Shown one piece after another: positions 47,376 to 56,927 of a stretch of DNA of 64,000 nt (position 1 is its first letter; every line of letters begins with the position of its first letter). Where the stretch lies: assembly GCA_964624075.1 (NCBI GenBank), contig CAZUWH010000006.1:44179-108178 (forward strand), written 5' to 3'. The notes beneath the pieces are model-generated. The model searched no databases. It was not told the origin of the DNA and worked only from the letters and a program-made list of their open reading frames with translations. Source of the DNA: CAZUWH01 sp964624075 (lineage in GTDB: Bacteria > Pseudomonadota > Alphaproteobacteria > Rhodospirillales > Rhodospirillaceae). A program made the translations under genes and the position numbers.

Positions 47376-47567
47376 ATGGTGGCAAAAAGAGGACAATTCC
47401 TGTACTGGCTTGCGGGTTGCCTTGTCGCCCTGCTGGGCGTCGGGGTAGTCCGCCTGCCGAGCGGCCCTCTCGCCGAAGCGTATCGGTTGCCGCTCTTGAT
47501 TCTCGGGACGACGATTGCCTTCGTCGGTTTGTGGATCATCACCAAAGGGCACCAGCCTGCATCGTGA
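47376..47567 (+). CDS. Small two-helix membrane protein at the end of the decarboxylase operon
   Basis: 63 residues starting 3 bases after the mmdB stop. Two hydrophobic helices (LYWLAGCLVALLGVGVV and LPLLILGTTIAFVGLWII) are joined by a short loop. Its tight spacing suggests cotranscription and perhaps a role as an accessory subunit, but it matches no family known to me. Confidence 0.55.
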   Translation: MVAKRGQFLYWLAGCLVALLGVGVVRLPSGPLAEAYRLPLLILGTTIAFVGLWIITKGHQPAS

Positions 47568-47616
47568 TGCATGACCGAATACCATAAGCGAAGGCAGTGG
47601 TGCGCTGGATGGGTAC

Positions 47617-47850
47617 CTCTAAAAATCCCTTTCTCCCTTCCCCTTGGGGGAAGATGAGTGGTGCTCTCGGTGTGAAACCGATATACGTTCACAGGCTGCA
47701 GTGACTGATGAGTGTGCATATGGTCGCCTGATGGGGGAAGGCTAGGGGTGGTTCCTCCACTCGAGCGCTGCCTGCCACGGGGCCAGGCAGCGTGAACATC
47801 GCGAGACCCTGGAATCGTCTGACGTGCATCCCCATCATCCCCCCCCTTCC
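47617..47850. repeat. GC-rich dispersed repeat region
   Basis: Contains CTTCCCCTTGGGGGAAGA, then GGCTGCAGTGACTGATG with GTGTGCATATGG, then CTGATGGGGGAAGGC. The middle matches the element near 56340-56385 (GGCTCGCAGTGACTGACTTG). A family A-like inverted-repeat unit upstream of serC; an 8-base C run ends it. Confidence 0.5.
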
Positions 47851-47968
47851 CTATCGCCCGGAACAGCAGTGGATTGGCGGTTGACGTTCTTGCGACCAGA
47901 CGCCTACTATCCATGCCGAGTTGCGCTTTCCTGAGACAGGTTGCGTCTCCCCAGAGGGAAGAGAAATC

Positions 47969-49135
47969 ATGAACATGCTTCCGCGGCCCTCGGTACGGCC
48001 GAAGAGTGTCAATTTTTCCTCCGGACCATGCGCGAAGCCGCCCGGCTGGTCGTTTGATTGGCTACAAGGGGCATTGGTCGGCCGCTCGCATCGGGCCAAA
48101 CCCGGTCATGCCCGCCTGCGCGAAGTCATCGACCGCAGTCGTGCCCTTCTAGGCCTTCCGGAGGACTGGCGGCTTGCCATCGTACCCGCCTCTGATACCG
48201 GAGCGGTCGAGATGGCTCTGTGGTCGCTTCTGGGCGCACGGGGCGTGGACATGCTGGCGTGGGAAAGTTTCGGCGAAGGTTGGGTGACGGATATCGTCAA
48301 GCAGTTGAAGCTGAAAGACGTCCGAGTCTTCAAGACCGGTTATGGCCAGTTGCCGGACCTATCGCAGGTAGATCCCGATCGTGATACGGTTTTTACCTGG
48401 AATGGCACTACGGCAGGGGTGCGTGTGCCCAACGGCGACTGGATTGCCGCCGACCGTCAGGGGCTCGTCATCTGTGACGCGACATCGGCCGTGTTTGCCA
48501 TGGCGCTGCCGTGGGAAAAGCTCGATGTCGTCACCTGGTCGTGGCAGAAAGTCCTGGGGGGAGAAGGCGCGCATGGCATGCTGGCCCTATCGCCGCGGGC
48601 AGTGGTACGGCTCGAATCCTACACCCCCCCTTGGCCGCTGCCGAAAATCTTCCGCCTTACCAAGGGGGGCAGGTTGATCGAGGGGATCTTTGCAGGAGAA
48701 ACGATCAATACGCCATCGATGATCGCCGTCGAGGATCAAATCGCCGCTCTACAATGGGCGGAATCGGTCGGCGGACTGCCGGAATTGATGGCACGGTCCA
48801 TGGCCAATCTGAAGGTGGTTGAGGACTGGGTGGCGACAGCGTCATGGGCTGCCTTCCTGGCTGAAACACCCTCTATCCGTTCCAGTACCTCCATCTGCCT
48901 CAAGATTGTCGCGCCGTGGTTCACGGGCCTTGATCCTGTGGCCCAGGCCACAACGGCCAAGGCCCTGACCGCCCTTCTCGAAAAGGAAGGCGTAGCCCAT
49001 GACATCAGTGCCTACCGCGAGGCACCGCCGGGGTTGCGTCTCTGGGGCGGCGCGACGGTGGAGGCTTCTGACATTGCCATATTGTGTTCGTGGCTCGACT
49101 GGGCAGCGGCGCAGATCGCGGCGCGATCGGGATGA
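47969..49135 (+). CDS. serC: Phosphoserine aminotransferase
   Basis: 388 residues from the ATG preceded by GAGGGAAGAG; an in-frame ATG at 47921 is less likely. Features: NFSSGPCAKPPGWS start, SRALLGLPEDWRLAIVPASD, VFTWNGTTAGVRVP and the PLP lysine in WSWQKVLGGEGAHGML. This is the alphaproteobacterial/archaeal-type SerC rather than the E. coli type. It makes phosphoserine and is followed by serA 79 bases downstream, giving the serine pathway in one transcription unit. Confidence 0.95.
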   Translation: MNMLPRPSVRPKSVNFSSGPCAKPPGWSFDWLQGALVGRSHRAKPGHARLREVIDRSRALLGLPEDWRLAIVPASDTGAVEMALWSLLGARGVDMLAWESFGEGWVTDIVKQLKLKDVRVFKTGYGQLPDLSQVDPDRDTVFTWNGTTAGVRVPNGDWIAADRQGLVICDATSAVFAMALPWEKLDVVTWSWQKVLGGEGAHGMLALSPRAVVRLESYTPPWPLPKIFRLTKGGRLIEGIFAGETINTPSMIAVEDQIAALQWAESVGGLPELMARSMANLKVVEDWVATASWAAFLAETPSIRSSTSICLKIVAPWFTGLDPVAQATTAKALTALLEKEGVAHDISAYREAPPGLRLWGGATVEASDIAILCSWLDWAAAQIAARSG

Positions 49136-49214
49136 TGCTCGACAGGAAGCGTAGGGAAAAGCGGAGCCTTCCTTCCCGCCACCCCCGGATCTTTTCCAAC
49201 CATGAGGTTCTGCC

Positions 49215-50792
49215 ATGCCCAAGGTTCTGGTCAGCGACAAGCTGAGTCCTGCTGCCCTTCAGGTGTTCAAGGATCGGGGTGTGGACGTGGAGGTCAGGAC
49301 CGACCTCAAGCCCGGGGAACTGAAGGCTGTCATCGGGATCTATGACGGGCTTGCCGTCCGTTCAGCGACCAAGGTTACCACTGACCTTCTCACGGCTGCA
49401 ACCAACCTGAAAGTGATCGGCCGCGCTGGAATCGGCGTGGACAATATCGATGTACCTGCCGCCACCAGCCGTGGCATCGTCGTCATGAACACACCGTTTG
49501 GCAACGCTATTACCACCGCAGAACATGCTGTGGCCTTGATGATGGCACTGGCCCGCGACATTCCGGCGGCCAATGCCTCCACCCATGCTGGCAAATGGGA
49601 AAAGAACCGCTTCACGGGCGTTGAGCTGCACGGCAAGACTCTCGGCATTATCGGCTGCGGCAACATCGGTTCCATCGTCGCGGACCGTGCCATGGGTCTG
49701 AAGATGAAGGTCGTGGCCTATGATCCGTTCCTATCGGGAGACCGGGCAGGCGCCCTGGGCGTGGAGAAGGTCGAGCGGGACGAGCTATTTACCCGCGCCG
49801 ATTTCATCACCCTCCACACGCCGTTGACCGATGCGACCCGCCATATCCTCGATGCCGCGGCTTTCGCCAGAATGAAAAAGGGGGTGCGGATCATCAATTG
49901 TGCCCGGGGTGGTCTGGTGGTTGAGCAGGATCTGCGGGTGGCTCTTGACTCCAGCATCGTGGTCGGGGCAGCCCTTGATGTGTTCGAACAGGAACCTGCC
50001 ACCGACAACCCTCTGTTCGGTCATGAAAAGGTGGTGTGTACACCCCATCTCGGGGCCTCCACGACCGAGGCACAGGAGAACGTGGCCCTGCAAATCGCCG
50101 AACAAATGGCAGATTATCTGATTCACGGTGCGGTTACCAATGCCTTGAACATGCCTTCGGTGTTGGCTGAAGACGCTCCCCGACTGCGTCCCTACATGAA
50201 ACTAGCCGAACAGCTTGGCCTGTTCGCCGGCCAGCTCCTTTGTACCGGTTTGAAGGCGGTACGCGTCGAGTTCGCCGGCGCGGTGGCCCATCTCAACACA
50301 CGTCCCCTGACGCAGATCGTACTACAGGGGGTACTGTCGCCGACACTTGCGAGTGTCAATATGGTCAACGCCCCCGTCATTGCCCGGGAACGCAACATTG
50401 TGGTTACCGAATCTAAAAGCGAGACATGCAGTGATTACCACACGCTGATCCGGCTGATAGTCATGACCGAGCGCGGCACGTGCCATGTCGCCGGCACCTT
50501 GATCCACGACAGCCGCTCGCGCCTGGTCGCCGTCAACGGCATTCCGGTTGAGGCCGAACTGGGGCCGCACATGCTTTATGTGGCGAACGAGGACAAGCCG
50601 GGGTTCATCGGTCGCCTGGGGACCACCCTGGGCGAAGCAGCCATCAATATCGCCACCTTCCATCTGGGACGCACGGCCCCGGGCCAGGAGGCCATCGCCC
50701 TGGTCCAGGTGGACCAGCCGGTTGACAGTATCCTCCTGGACCGGGTGCGCGCCCTGCCCCATGTTGTTCAGGCGATCGCAATGCGGTTCTAG
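49215..50792 (+). CDS. serA: D-3-phosphoglycerate dehydrogenase
   Basis: 525 residues, the long SerA type. The D-2-hydroxyacid dehydrogenase core carries the NAD site GIIGCGNIGSIVADRA and catalytic region INCARGGLVVE / PHLGASTTEAQENVA. An intervening domain spans about 320-450, and a C-terminal ACT domain (MLYVANEDKPGFIGRLG) gives serine feedback control. It carries out the first step of serine synthesis from 3-phosphoglycerate. Confidence 0.96.
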   Translation: MPKVLVSDKLSPAALQVFKDRGVDVEVRTDLKPGELKAVIGIYDGLAVRSATKVTTDLLTAATNLKVIGRAGIGVDNIDVPAATSRGIVVMNTPFGNAITTAEHAVALMMALARDIPAANASTHAGKWEKNRFTGVELHGKTLGIIGCGNIGSIVADRAMGLKMKVVAYDPFLSGDRAGALGVEKVERDELFTRADFITLHTPLTDATRHILDAAAFARMKKGVRIINCARGGLVVEQDLRVALDSSIVVGAALDVFEQEPATDNPLFGHEKVVCTPHLGASTTEAQENVALQIAEQMADYLIHGAVTNALNMPSVLAEDAPRLRPYMKLAEQLGLFAGQLLCTGLKAVRVEFAGAVAHLNTRPLTQIVLQGVLSPTLASVNMVNAPVIARERNIVVTESKSETCSDYHTLIRLIVMTERGTCHVAGTLIHDSRSRLVAVNGIPVEAELGPHMLYVANEDKPGFIGRLGTTLGEAAINIATFHLGRTAPGQEAIALVQVDQPVDSILLDRVRALPHVVQAIAMRF

Positions 50793-50814
50793 AACGGCCG
50801 TCGTCCAGGGGGGG

Positions 50815-51384
50815 TCGGCAAGGCCCGTGTGGATCAGGACAGGCCACAAGGCCCCTGTTTTCCGGACGGACAGGTTGCAACGCCTGCGCCAGGACAGCAC
50901 CATGCCGGTTATTTTCCTGACCTCGGAGGATGACGAGGGGGACGAGCTGTTGGGTTTGCGCATGGGGGCGAATGACTACATCCGCAAACTGTTCTCTTAA
51001 AAGTTGCTGATAGAACGCATCCGCGCTCTGATCCGCTGGGTGGGCCTGTTGCGAGCAGGAAGCACCGGCGGAACGGACAAGACCGTGGTGCGGGACAGGC
51101 TGGTCTTTGATCCGTTCCGGCATCTCTGCACCTAGCGCGGGCAGACGGTGGATCTCACCGTCACCGAATTTCTGATTTTGATGGCCCTGGCGCAACGACC
51201 CTGACATGTCAGAAGCCATGACCAGCTCATCAATATATCCTATAGCGAGCATATATATGTAGATAATCGAATTATCGACAGTCATATCAAGCGATTGCGT
51301 AAGAAGTTCCGCGAAGGCGATCCGGGATTCGCTCAGATCAAGATGTTGTATGGCGTTGGCTATCGTTATCAATTTAATAATTGA
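50815..51384 (+). pseudogene. chvI: OmpR-type response regulator (ChvI-like), degenerate
   Basis: One frame with three internal stops reads MPVIFLTSEDDEGDELLGLR, MGANDYIRKLFS, stop (51000), KLLIERIRALIRW, stop (about 51135), RGQTVDLTVTEFLILMALAQ, stop (about 51203), then IDSHIKRLRKKFREGDPGFA and GVGYRYQFNN. This is the second half of a receiver plus a winged-helix DNA-binding domain. The N-terminal receiver half with the phospho-acceptor is missing. Its position just before a chvG-like kinase remnant supports the ChvI identity. Confidence 0.8.
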
Positions 51385-51432
51385 TGAATGCTATCTTAAG
51401 ATAGCAAAGAATTTTCCCGGAAGTTTCCCGGC

Positions 51433-53224
51433 ATGTCGCTCCTGTCACGTCGTCGTCGCTGGCTCTCGCCTTTGACGTGGCGCATTCTGGCTGTCAATCT
51501 GTTGGCGTCGATAATTCTTACTGCGGGATTGTTCTACATTGACCAATATGAGCAGGCCATTCTGGCCTCTGAACTACATTCTCTGCGTGTAACTTGTGAA
51601 CTGACCGCTGCCGCTATTGCAGAAGGCGAGACTGTGGTCTATACCGTTCTGCGGGACCAAGCGGAAGACGAAACAACTTCTAGACCAGCAGCTGAGGCCG
51701 TAGACGTCGGCGCTGGCCTTAAGGTCGTTTCCCCCAGAAGCACATGTCCCCCCCTCCCCTGCCGGCCACCCCAGAAGAAGAGGCGAGGAACCGCGTGCCC
51801 CAGTTCCTTCCCGTTTCTGCCCATCGCCTCGATGCCGATTAGGCGCAGCAGATGGTCTTCCGCTTCGCGGCTCTGGCACGGGTACGGGTGCGTCTGTTCG
51901 ATCACGATGGAACCATTCTGACCGACAGCCGAACCCTGGTGGGCCAGGGTTGGGTAGTATGGATTGCCGACCTGCCCCCGCCGGTTGTCCATGGGACCGT
52001 GCTCTTGAGCGGGGTACGCACTCTTTATGATCATCTGTTGCACGGCGACCCGGACGATCCCGATCTTCCTGTCTACAACGAACCTCCGGGGCAGAAGGCG
52101 TCCGATTATAGCGAGTTATGGTGAGGTCCAGTCGGCGCTGAAGGGTTGGGCAGACACCGCTGTGAGCGACTACAGCGAGCATTGGCGGCTGCTCAATGTC
52201 GTTGTCCCCGTCCAGCACTACAAGAAGGTAGTGGGCGCGTTGATGGTTTCCAGCACAACCGATGCGTTCGATGGCGCCCTGCTCCATGTGCGACTGACGA
52301 TTTTCCTGTTGTTCGTTGGCACGGCGGTGGTGACGGTGCTTCTGTCCCTTTATCTGGCTGGCACCATCGTCCGGCCGCTGGTCCGGCTGGCACGGGCTGT
52401 GCCCGAGCGAGGACGGAATGAATAGGCCACCCTGCCTTCCCTCCGGGGCCGCCACGCCATGACCGGGGCCCTGTGGTCGCGCATGGATGCCATCGAACGC
52501 TTTGCCGCCGATGTGGCCCATGAGATCAAGAATCCACTTTCCTCCCTGCGCAGCGCGGTGGAAACCGTGGCTCGGCTGGACGATCCGGCGCAACGGAAGA
52601 AGCTGGTCGCCATCATTCAGGACGGCGTGCAGCGTCTGGACCGGCTGATCACGGATATTTCGGATGCCTCGCGTCTGGATGCTGAACTGTTGCGGGCGAA
52701 AATGGCGCCAGTGTCCTTGCGCGGTCTTCTGGAAACGCTAGTCGAGGTCTACCGGACGGCAAGAGAGGCCACGCCAGCGGGCAAGAATGTCACTTTTACC
52801 CTGTCCCTGCCCGGCCTGGAAGACCGTGCGGGAGATTCGTCCGACCCGTTGATGGTTCCCCCTGGGACTGGAAGGCCGGCTGGTTCAGGTGGTTCGCAAT
52901 CTGCTGGCCAATGCTATCTCGTTCAGCCCCTCCGGGGAGACTATTACCCTGGGTGCGGCGCAGCGTAACGGCTGGATCGAGGTGGTGGTCGAGGATAAAG
53001 GACCCGGCATTCCGCCCGGCAAGGAGGCCGCCATTTTCGAGCGCTTCTACAGCGAGCGGCCCAGCAGCGAGAAGTTCGGCACGCATTCCGGTCTGGGACT
53101 GTCCATCTCGCGCCAGATCGTCGAGGCACACGGTGGCTACCTTCTCGCTGGCGACTGGAACGGCGGGCCGGATAACGGCAGTCCGCGGGGCGCATGCTCC
53201 ACCCTGCCATCTGGACACTTCTGA
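51433..53224 (+). pseudogene. chvG: ChvG-like sensor histidine kinase, degenerate
   Basis: Pieces in several frames: N-terminal SPLTWRILAVNLLASIIL membrane helix, a periplasmic sensor (VRVRLFDHDGTILTDSRTL), a second membrane segment (FLLFVGTAVVTVLLSLYLAG) with HAMP, and a good HisKA domain (RFAADVAHEIKNPLSSLRSA). A frameshift near 52860 precedes the ATPase domain (LVQVVRNLLANAISFSPSGE, GLGLSISRQIVEAHGG). At least three frameshifts and stops at 51841 and about 52423 inactivate it. ChvG/ChvI normally control envelope and host-adaptation genes. Confidence 0.8.
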
Positions 53225-53225
53225 C

Positions 53226-53300
53226 CTCCCTCTGGAGGGAAGATCCCCTCCCTCTTGATGGAGGTGGGGGTGACCGTGACGTCTGGTCCGGCGGTACTGA
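53226..53300. repeat. Dispersed element, family A copy 3 (partial)
   Basis: CCCTCCCTCTTGATGGAGG then GGGGGTGACCGTGACG and TCTGGTCCGGCGG, matching the ends and core of the other family A copies. It lies exactly between the chvG remnant and the autotransporter stop. Confidence 0.55.
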
Positions 53301-55720
53301 TCAAAAGCTGTAGCGTTCTTCGATCTGCCCCGGATGACCGACGAAGCTGCTCTTCAGCTCGGCATCATAGTTGAGACCGATATCCCAGTGCCCGTCATTG
53401 CTCGAGAAGGTCAGGCCGACACCTATCATCCCGCCGAACCGGGCCACATTCTGCCAGTTAATTGTAAAGTCATGCATATAATCTGTTAAAGTAGAAATTG
53501 ATTAGGTTAGACAGCTGATTAAGTCATAGATCAACCCTGCCCGCAGTTCTGGCTTCAAGGTCCCCTGACCGACCGGGGCGGACGTGTGGTACTTTACGCC
53601 AACCATGCTAAGCAGGATATCCGTGTCGCTTGAATTGACAGTCGCGTTGAAGGGATCAGCGCTCGTCTCGGTATAGGAACCATTAGATAAATGCGTGTAG
53701 TGCAGACCGGCGGGCGGCGTGAACACGTGCGCGCTGGACGTTATCGGCATGCCGGCTCCTACGCGCAGCATGTACTGGTGTGCATCGTAGCTGCCCGAGG
53801 CCGTCAGGTTCGCGGAGTCGATCCGGCGTTTGGTGTCCACGTCGTTGGCAGCGTAGCCCGCCATGCCTTCCATGTAGAAGGTAGGGAAGGTGTAATCCCC
53901 GTACAGGGCGACCTGATAGCTCCTGATAGCTGTTGACGTCCGTCTGGTTCCGTCCGGCTTTCTTGTCGTCGACGTCGCTGTTAGCGTAGCTCAGAGCAAG
54001 ACCGATACGGCCTGCCTGGCCCACCCATGGTATCGGCGCCGAGGGCCTCGCCCCAGCTGGTGGCGTCATAACCGGCGATGCCGTTCCGGGTGCCCTGATT
54101 GGCGACGTTGGTGAAAGGACGCACCTACAACCCCGCGCCGCAGATCCTCATCACCGGTTGCCATGCCGGTCATGGTCCTGCTGGCGTAGTGCTCACCCTC
54201 ACGCACCGAAGCCAGCCGCGACGAGAGCGTGTTCACATCACCAGCGAGCCCGTCTCTGAGTCGCCACGATCGTCGAGATGGGAGGAGGGATGGAGCTGTT
54301 GTTCGGCGGCCATCTTGATCTCCGCTGTGGTGCCTTCCTCAAGGAGTTCCTGAAAGAGGGTCGACATCTCGGCGTACTTGGTCGGGAGGTCAGAGGAGAA
54401 CAGCATGGAGGCAGCGGCCCCGAGAGCGGCACCGGCATTCTCGGTCGTCCCAAGATCCACCCCGATCGCAGCCGCGCTGCGCGGCGTGGCGGTGAGAATA
54501 ACGTCCGTGCCATCCACGTCGAAGTCGTAGGTCGTTAGAAGCCCGTAGGCCGCCAGGGAGTCCTCCGAAATTTTGACCGCACTCTCGCCCCCAACATCCC
54601 CGGCTAGATTGGCAACGAAGAGGTCTAGCTGCCGGAGCAGAAGCTTGCGTGCGGGGCGAGCGTGACGTCGCTGCAGCATCACCGTATTATCGTTGGCATC
54701 GATCATCGTATCATTGGTATAGCTCCGCCGCGGCCAGTTTGATGGTGCCGCCCGTCGCCGCGCCGAGGTCGGTGGCAGTGGCCAGGGTGATGGTATCGGT
54801 GATTTCCACCGTCCCGCTGTTCTGGAGTTCGGTCACACCGACGATGATCCCGCCCACCCTGGACGGTGGCACCACTGTCGATGACGAGGGCTCCAATCGG
54901 CGACCGATGTCACCCGCGAAGGTCACGTCGCCACCCGTGTTGCTGACCCGGGCGGTCCCCGCGCCGGACGTAGTAGCGGCATCAATGGTGCCGGTGATCG
55001 TCTGATCGTCGAGGCCGTTGATCAGGAGGGTCACGATCCCGTCATCCTCTTCGAGGGCGATGGCGGTTAGGTTTTTCGCCACTGCTGGCGTCGATCGCCA
55101 CGGTCCCGGCAAAGACATCCTCCGCAAACACCGCGTTACCGGCGGCTTCCTTCAGAGCATAGCCCACCGTGATCGTTCCGATCGCCGCATCCTCCGTCCC
55201 GATCGTGTCGGTGAAAGGTCGCCGTGCTATGCTTCCGTTGACGATGGTGATCAGGCCGTCCCCGTCGTCATTGGCTTCGATGGCGGCATCGATCGTCTGG
55301 TCGGTCGCGTCGCTGATCACGAGGGTGATGTCACCGGTAATGGTCATGGTGTTACGATTATACACGTTAATGTTGTAAATGAGTAACGTGGCATCACTGG
55401 CCGTGTTCGTGATGTTGATGCTGGCTGCCTTTAGATCATTCTCTTCCAGCTCGACGTAACCGAAGTCACCGTCGCCACCATTATTATCGGCTGCATCGTC
55501 GCTATCCGGCGTTACGTTTGTTGCACAGCCCTCATTCGTACCCTTGATCTCCTTCACCTCCGCCCATGCCGGGGGGGGGCTGAACATTGAACATGGCCGT
55601 GGTGCCCAGGGTCGCGACGCTGACAGCGAGCGGTGTGGCCAGGGCCGAGACTCCGGTCCGTAAATTCCGTCCCACCCGCCGGTTCTGGGGTTCCATTACG
55701 GACATGGAAACATTCTTCAT
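53301..55720 (-). pseudogene. Large autotransporter-type surface protein, broken
   Basis: The N-terminus reads MKNVSMSVMEPQNRRVGRNL, then a signal-like helix (ALATPLAVSVATLGTTAMF). A 9-base C run (55571-55579 on the plus strand as G) then shifts the frame before PPPAWAEVKEIKG. The passenger is asparagine/aspartate/threonine-rich beta-helix sequence (DATLLIYNINVYNRNTMTIT, TVEITDTITLATATDLG). A spacer follows, then barrel strands (ASGSYDAHQYMLRVGAGMPI) ending ERYSF at 53301. Several further frameshifts occur. The original would have been an outer-membrane adhesin-like autotransporter. Confidence 0.75.
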
Positions 55721-56461
55721 CCTGGTACTTCTTGTCTCTGGTCCCGATTGTCCTTAGAGCCCATTCGTCACGGGCCTTCACGCTTGCCTCCCCTGCCCCC
55801 TTTCGTGCCGGAAGAAGGGCTTCCTGCTTCCCTCCTCTTTCTTCAAGGGGAAATGACAACGAGACTCCGCCACATCACGAGAGAATCCTTTTCATGAACG
55901 GAAAAAGCCACGCATTTCGTTGTAAATTTGTCACACACCTGGCGCCTCCCGCAGCCAGCGGCAAGATCGAAAGGATATGAAACCGCCTGGGTGTTTGACG
56001 CGACTTGCGGTCTGGCAACGCTGCGCTGTACGGCGTGCCGCGGCTGTGCTTTTCCCTGGTTCACGAGATTGGAACTCCTCTTCTCCCTTGACCTGCGGCA
56101 TTCACGCGGATCTGCCGTGGCGATGTGCAGAATTGTTGCCTTTCACATCAGAAAGACCATCTTCCCCCTGGATCGTGGGGAGGGTTCATGTGGGATGATG
56201 CTTTTGTCTGGATGCTGTCCGTGGTGGGGCGTGACTGTCGCGGGATTTCGCTTCACCGGACGTGCGCCGCGATCTTCCTCACCCCGCTCCTCCCCTTCCA
56301 GGGAAGGTGGGATAGTCCCGATGTGAAGTGATACGGTTCCACGGCTCGCAGTGACTGACTTGCGTCCATACGATGGCAAGGTTTGGGAAGAAAAATGACA
56401 GGGATATATGATATAAGACATATATGCCTCCTCACTGTCCAGAGGAAGGACTTTCCAGCCC
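55721..56461. other. Non-coding region with repeats
   Basis: No supportable gene. 56276-56400 carries a GC-rich repeat (CTCCCCTTCCAGGGAAGG followed by GGCTCGCAGTGACTGACTTG and CCATACGATGG) related to 47617-47850. The rest shows nothing recognisable. Confidence 0.5.
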
Positions 56462-56632
56462 AAACCCCTCCCCTCTCCCCCGTGATGGAGGATGGTCTGG
56501 GTGTGGATAATCGCAACGCCTGGTCCAACGGCGAGGAATACCCGCGATGGTCATGCCCCTTGGCCAGTGACAGATAACGTCTAGATGGACATATCACCCC
56601 CACCAAACCCTCCACCGATCCAAGGGGGGGCT
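56462..56632. repeat. Dispersed element, family A copy 4 (most complete)
   Basis: 171 bases with both ends present: left CCCCCGTGATGGAGGATGG, right CACCCCCACCAAACCCTCC then CGATCCAAGGGGGG, which are imperfect inverted repeats. The core ATCGCAACGCCTGGTCC is the exact inverse of copy 2. This copy shows what the poly-C-ended copies probably look like when fully assembled. Confidence 0.7.
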
Positions 56633-56678
56633 TGCCGATCCAGGCGGAAGGCTGATGGTGTTCAGAGCGAGGGCTGAT

Positions 56679-56714
56679 ACCAAGGCCAACAAGTTTTGAC
56701 GTGTTGGCCTTGGT
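56679..56714. repeat. Perfect 13-bp hairpin
   Basis: ACCAAGGCCAACA and TGTTGGCCTTGGT are exact reverse complements with a 10-base loop. There is no T tract on the plus strand, so it is not an ordinary terminator for that strand. It lies about 210 bases upstream of hldD. Confidence 0.6.
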
Positions 56715-56927
56715 GGCCCACAACCGCGCGCCCGGCGCCTGAGGGCGGGCGGGTCAAGATTTCTTGGTCCGCGTATGACAGTGTCCAGGGGGAGGAGGAT
56801 CGTATCGTTGGGAACCTTGCTCTTCGCCCGATAGCCCTGTTGCACGTCCTTTCTTCCCTTGCGCCCGTATGCTAAAAGGCTGGCAGCATGGAGACGGTTG
56901 CACAGGTCGATAGGACAAGAGGAACGC

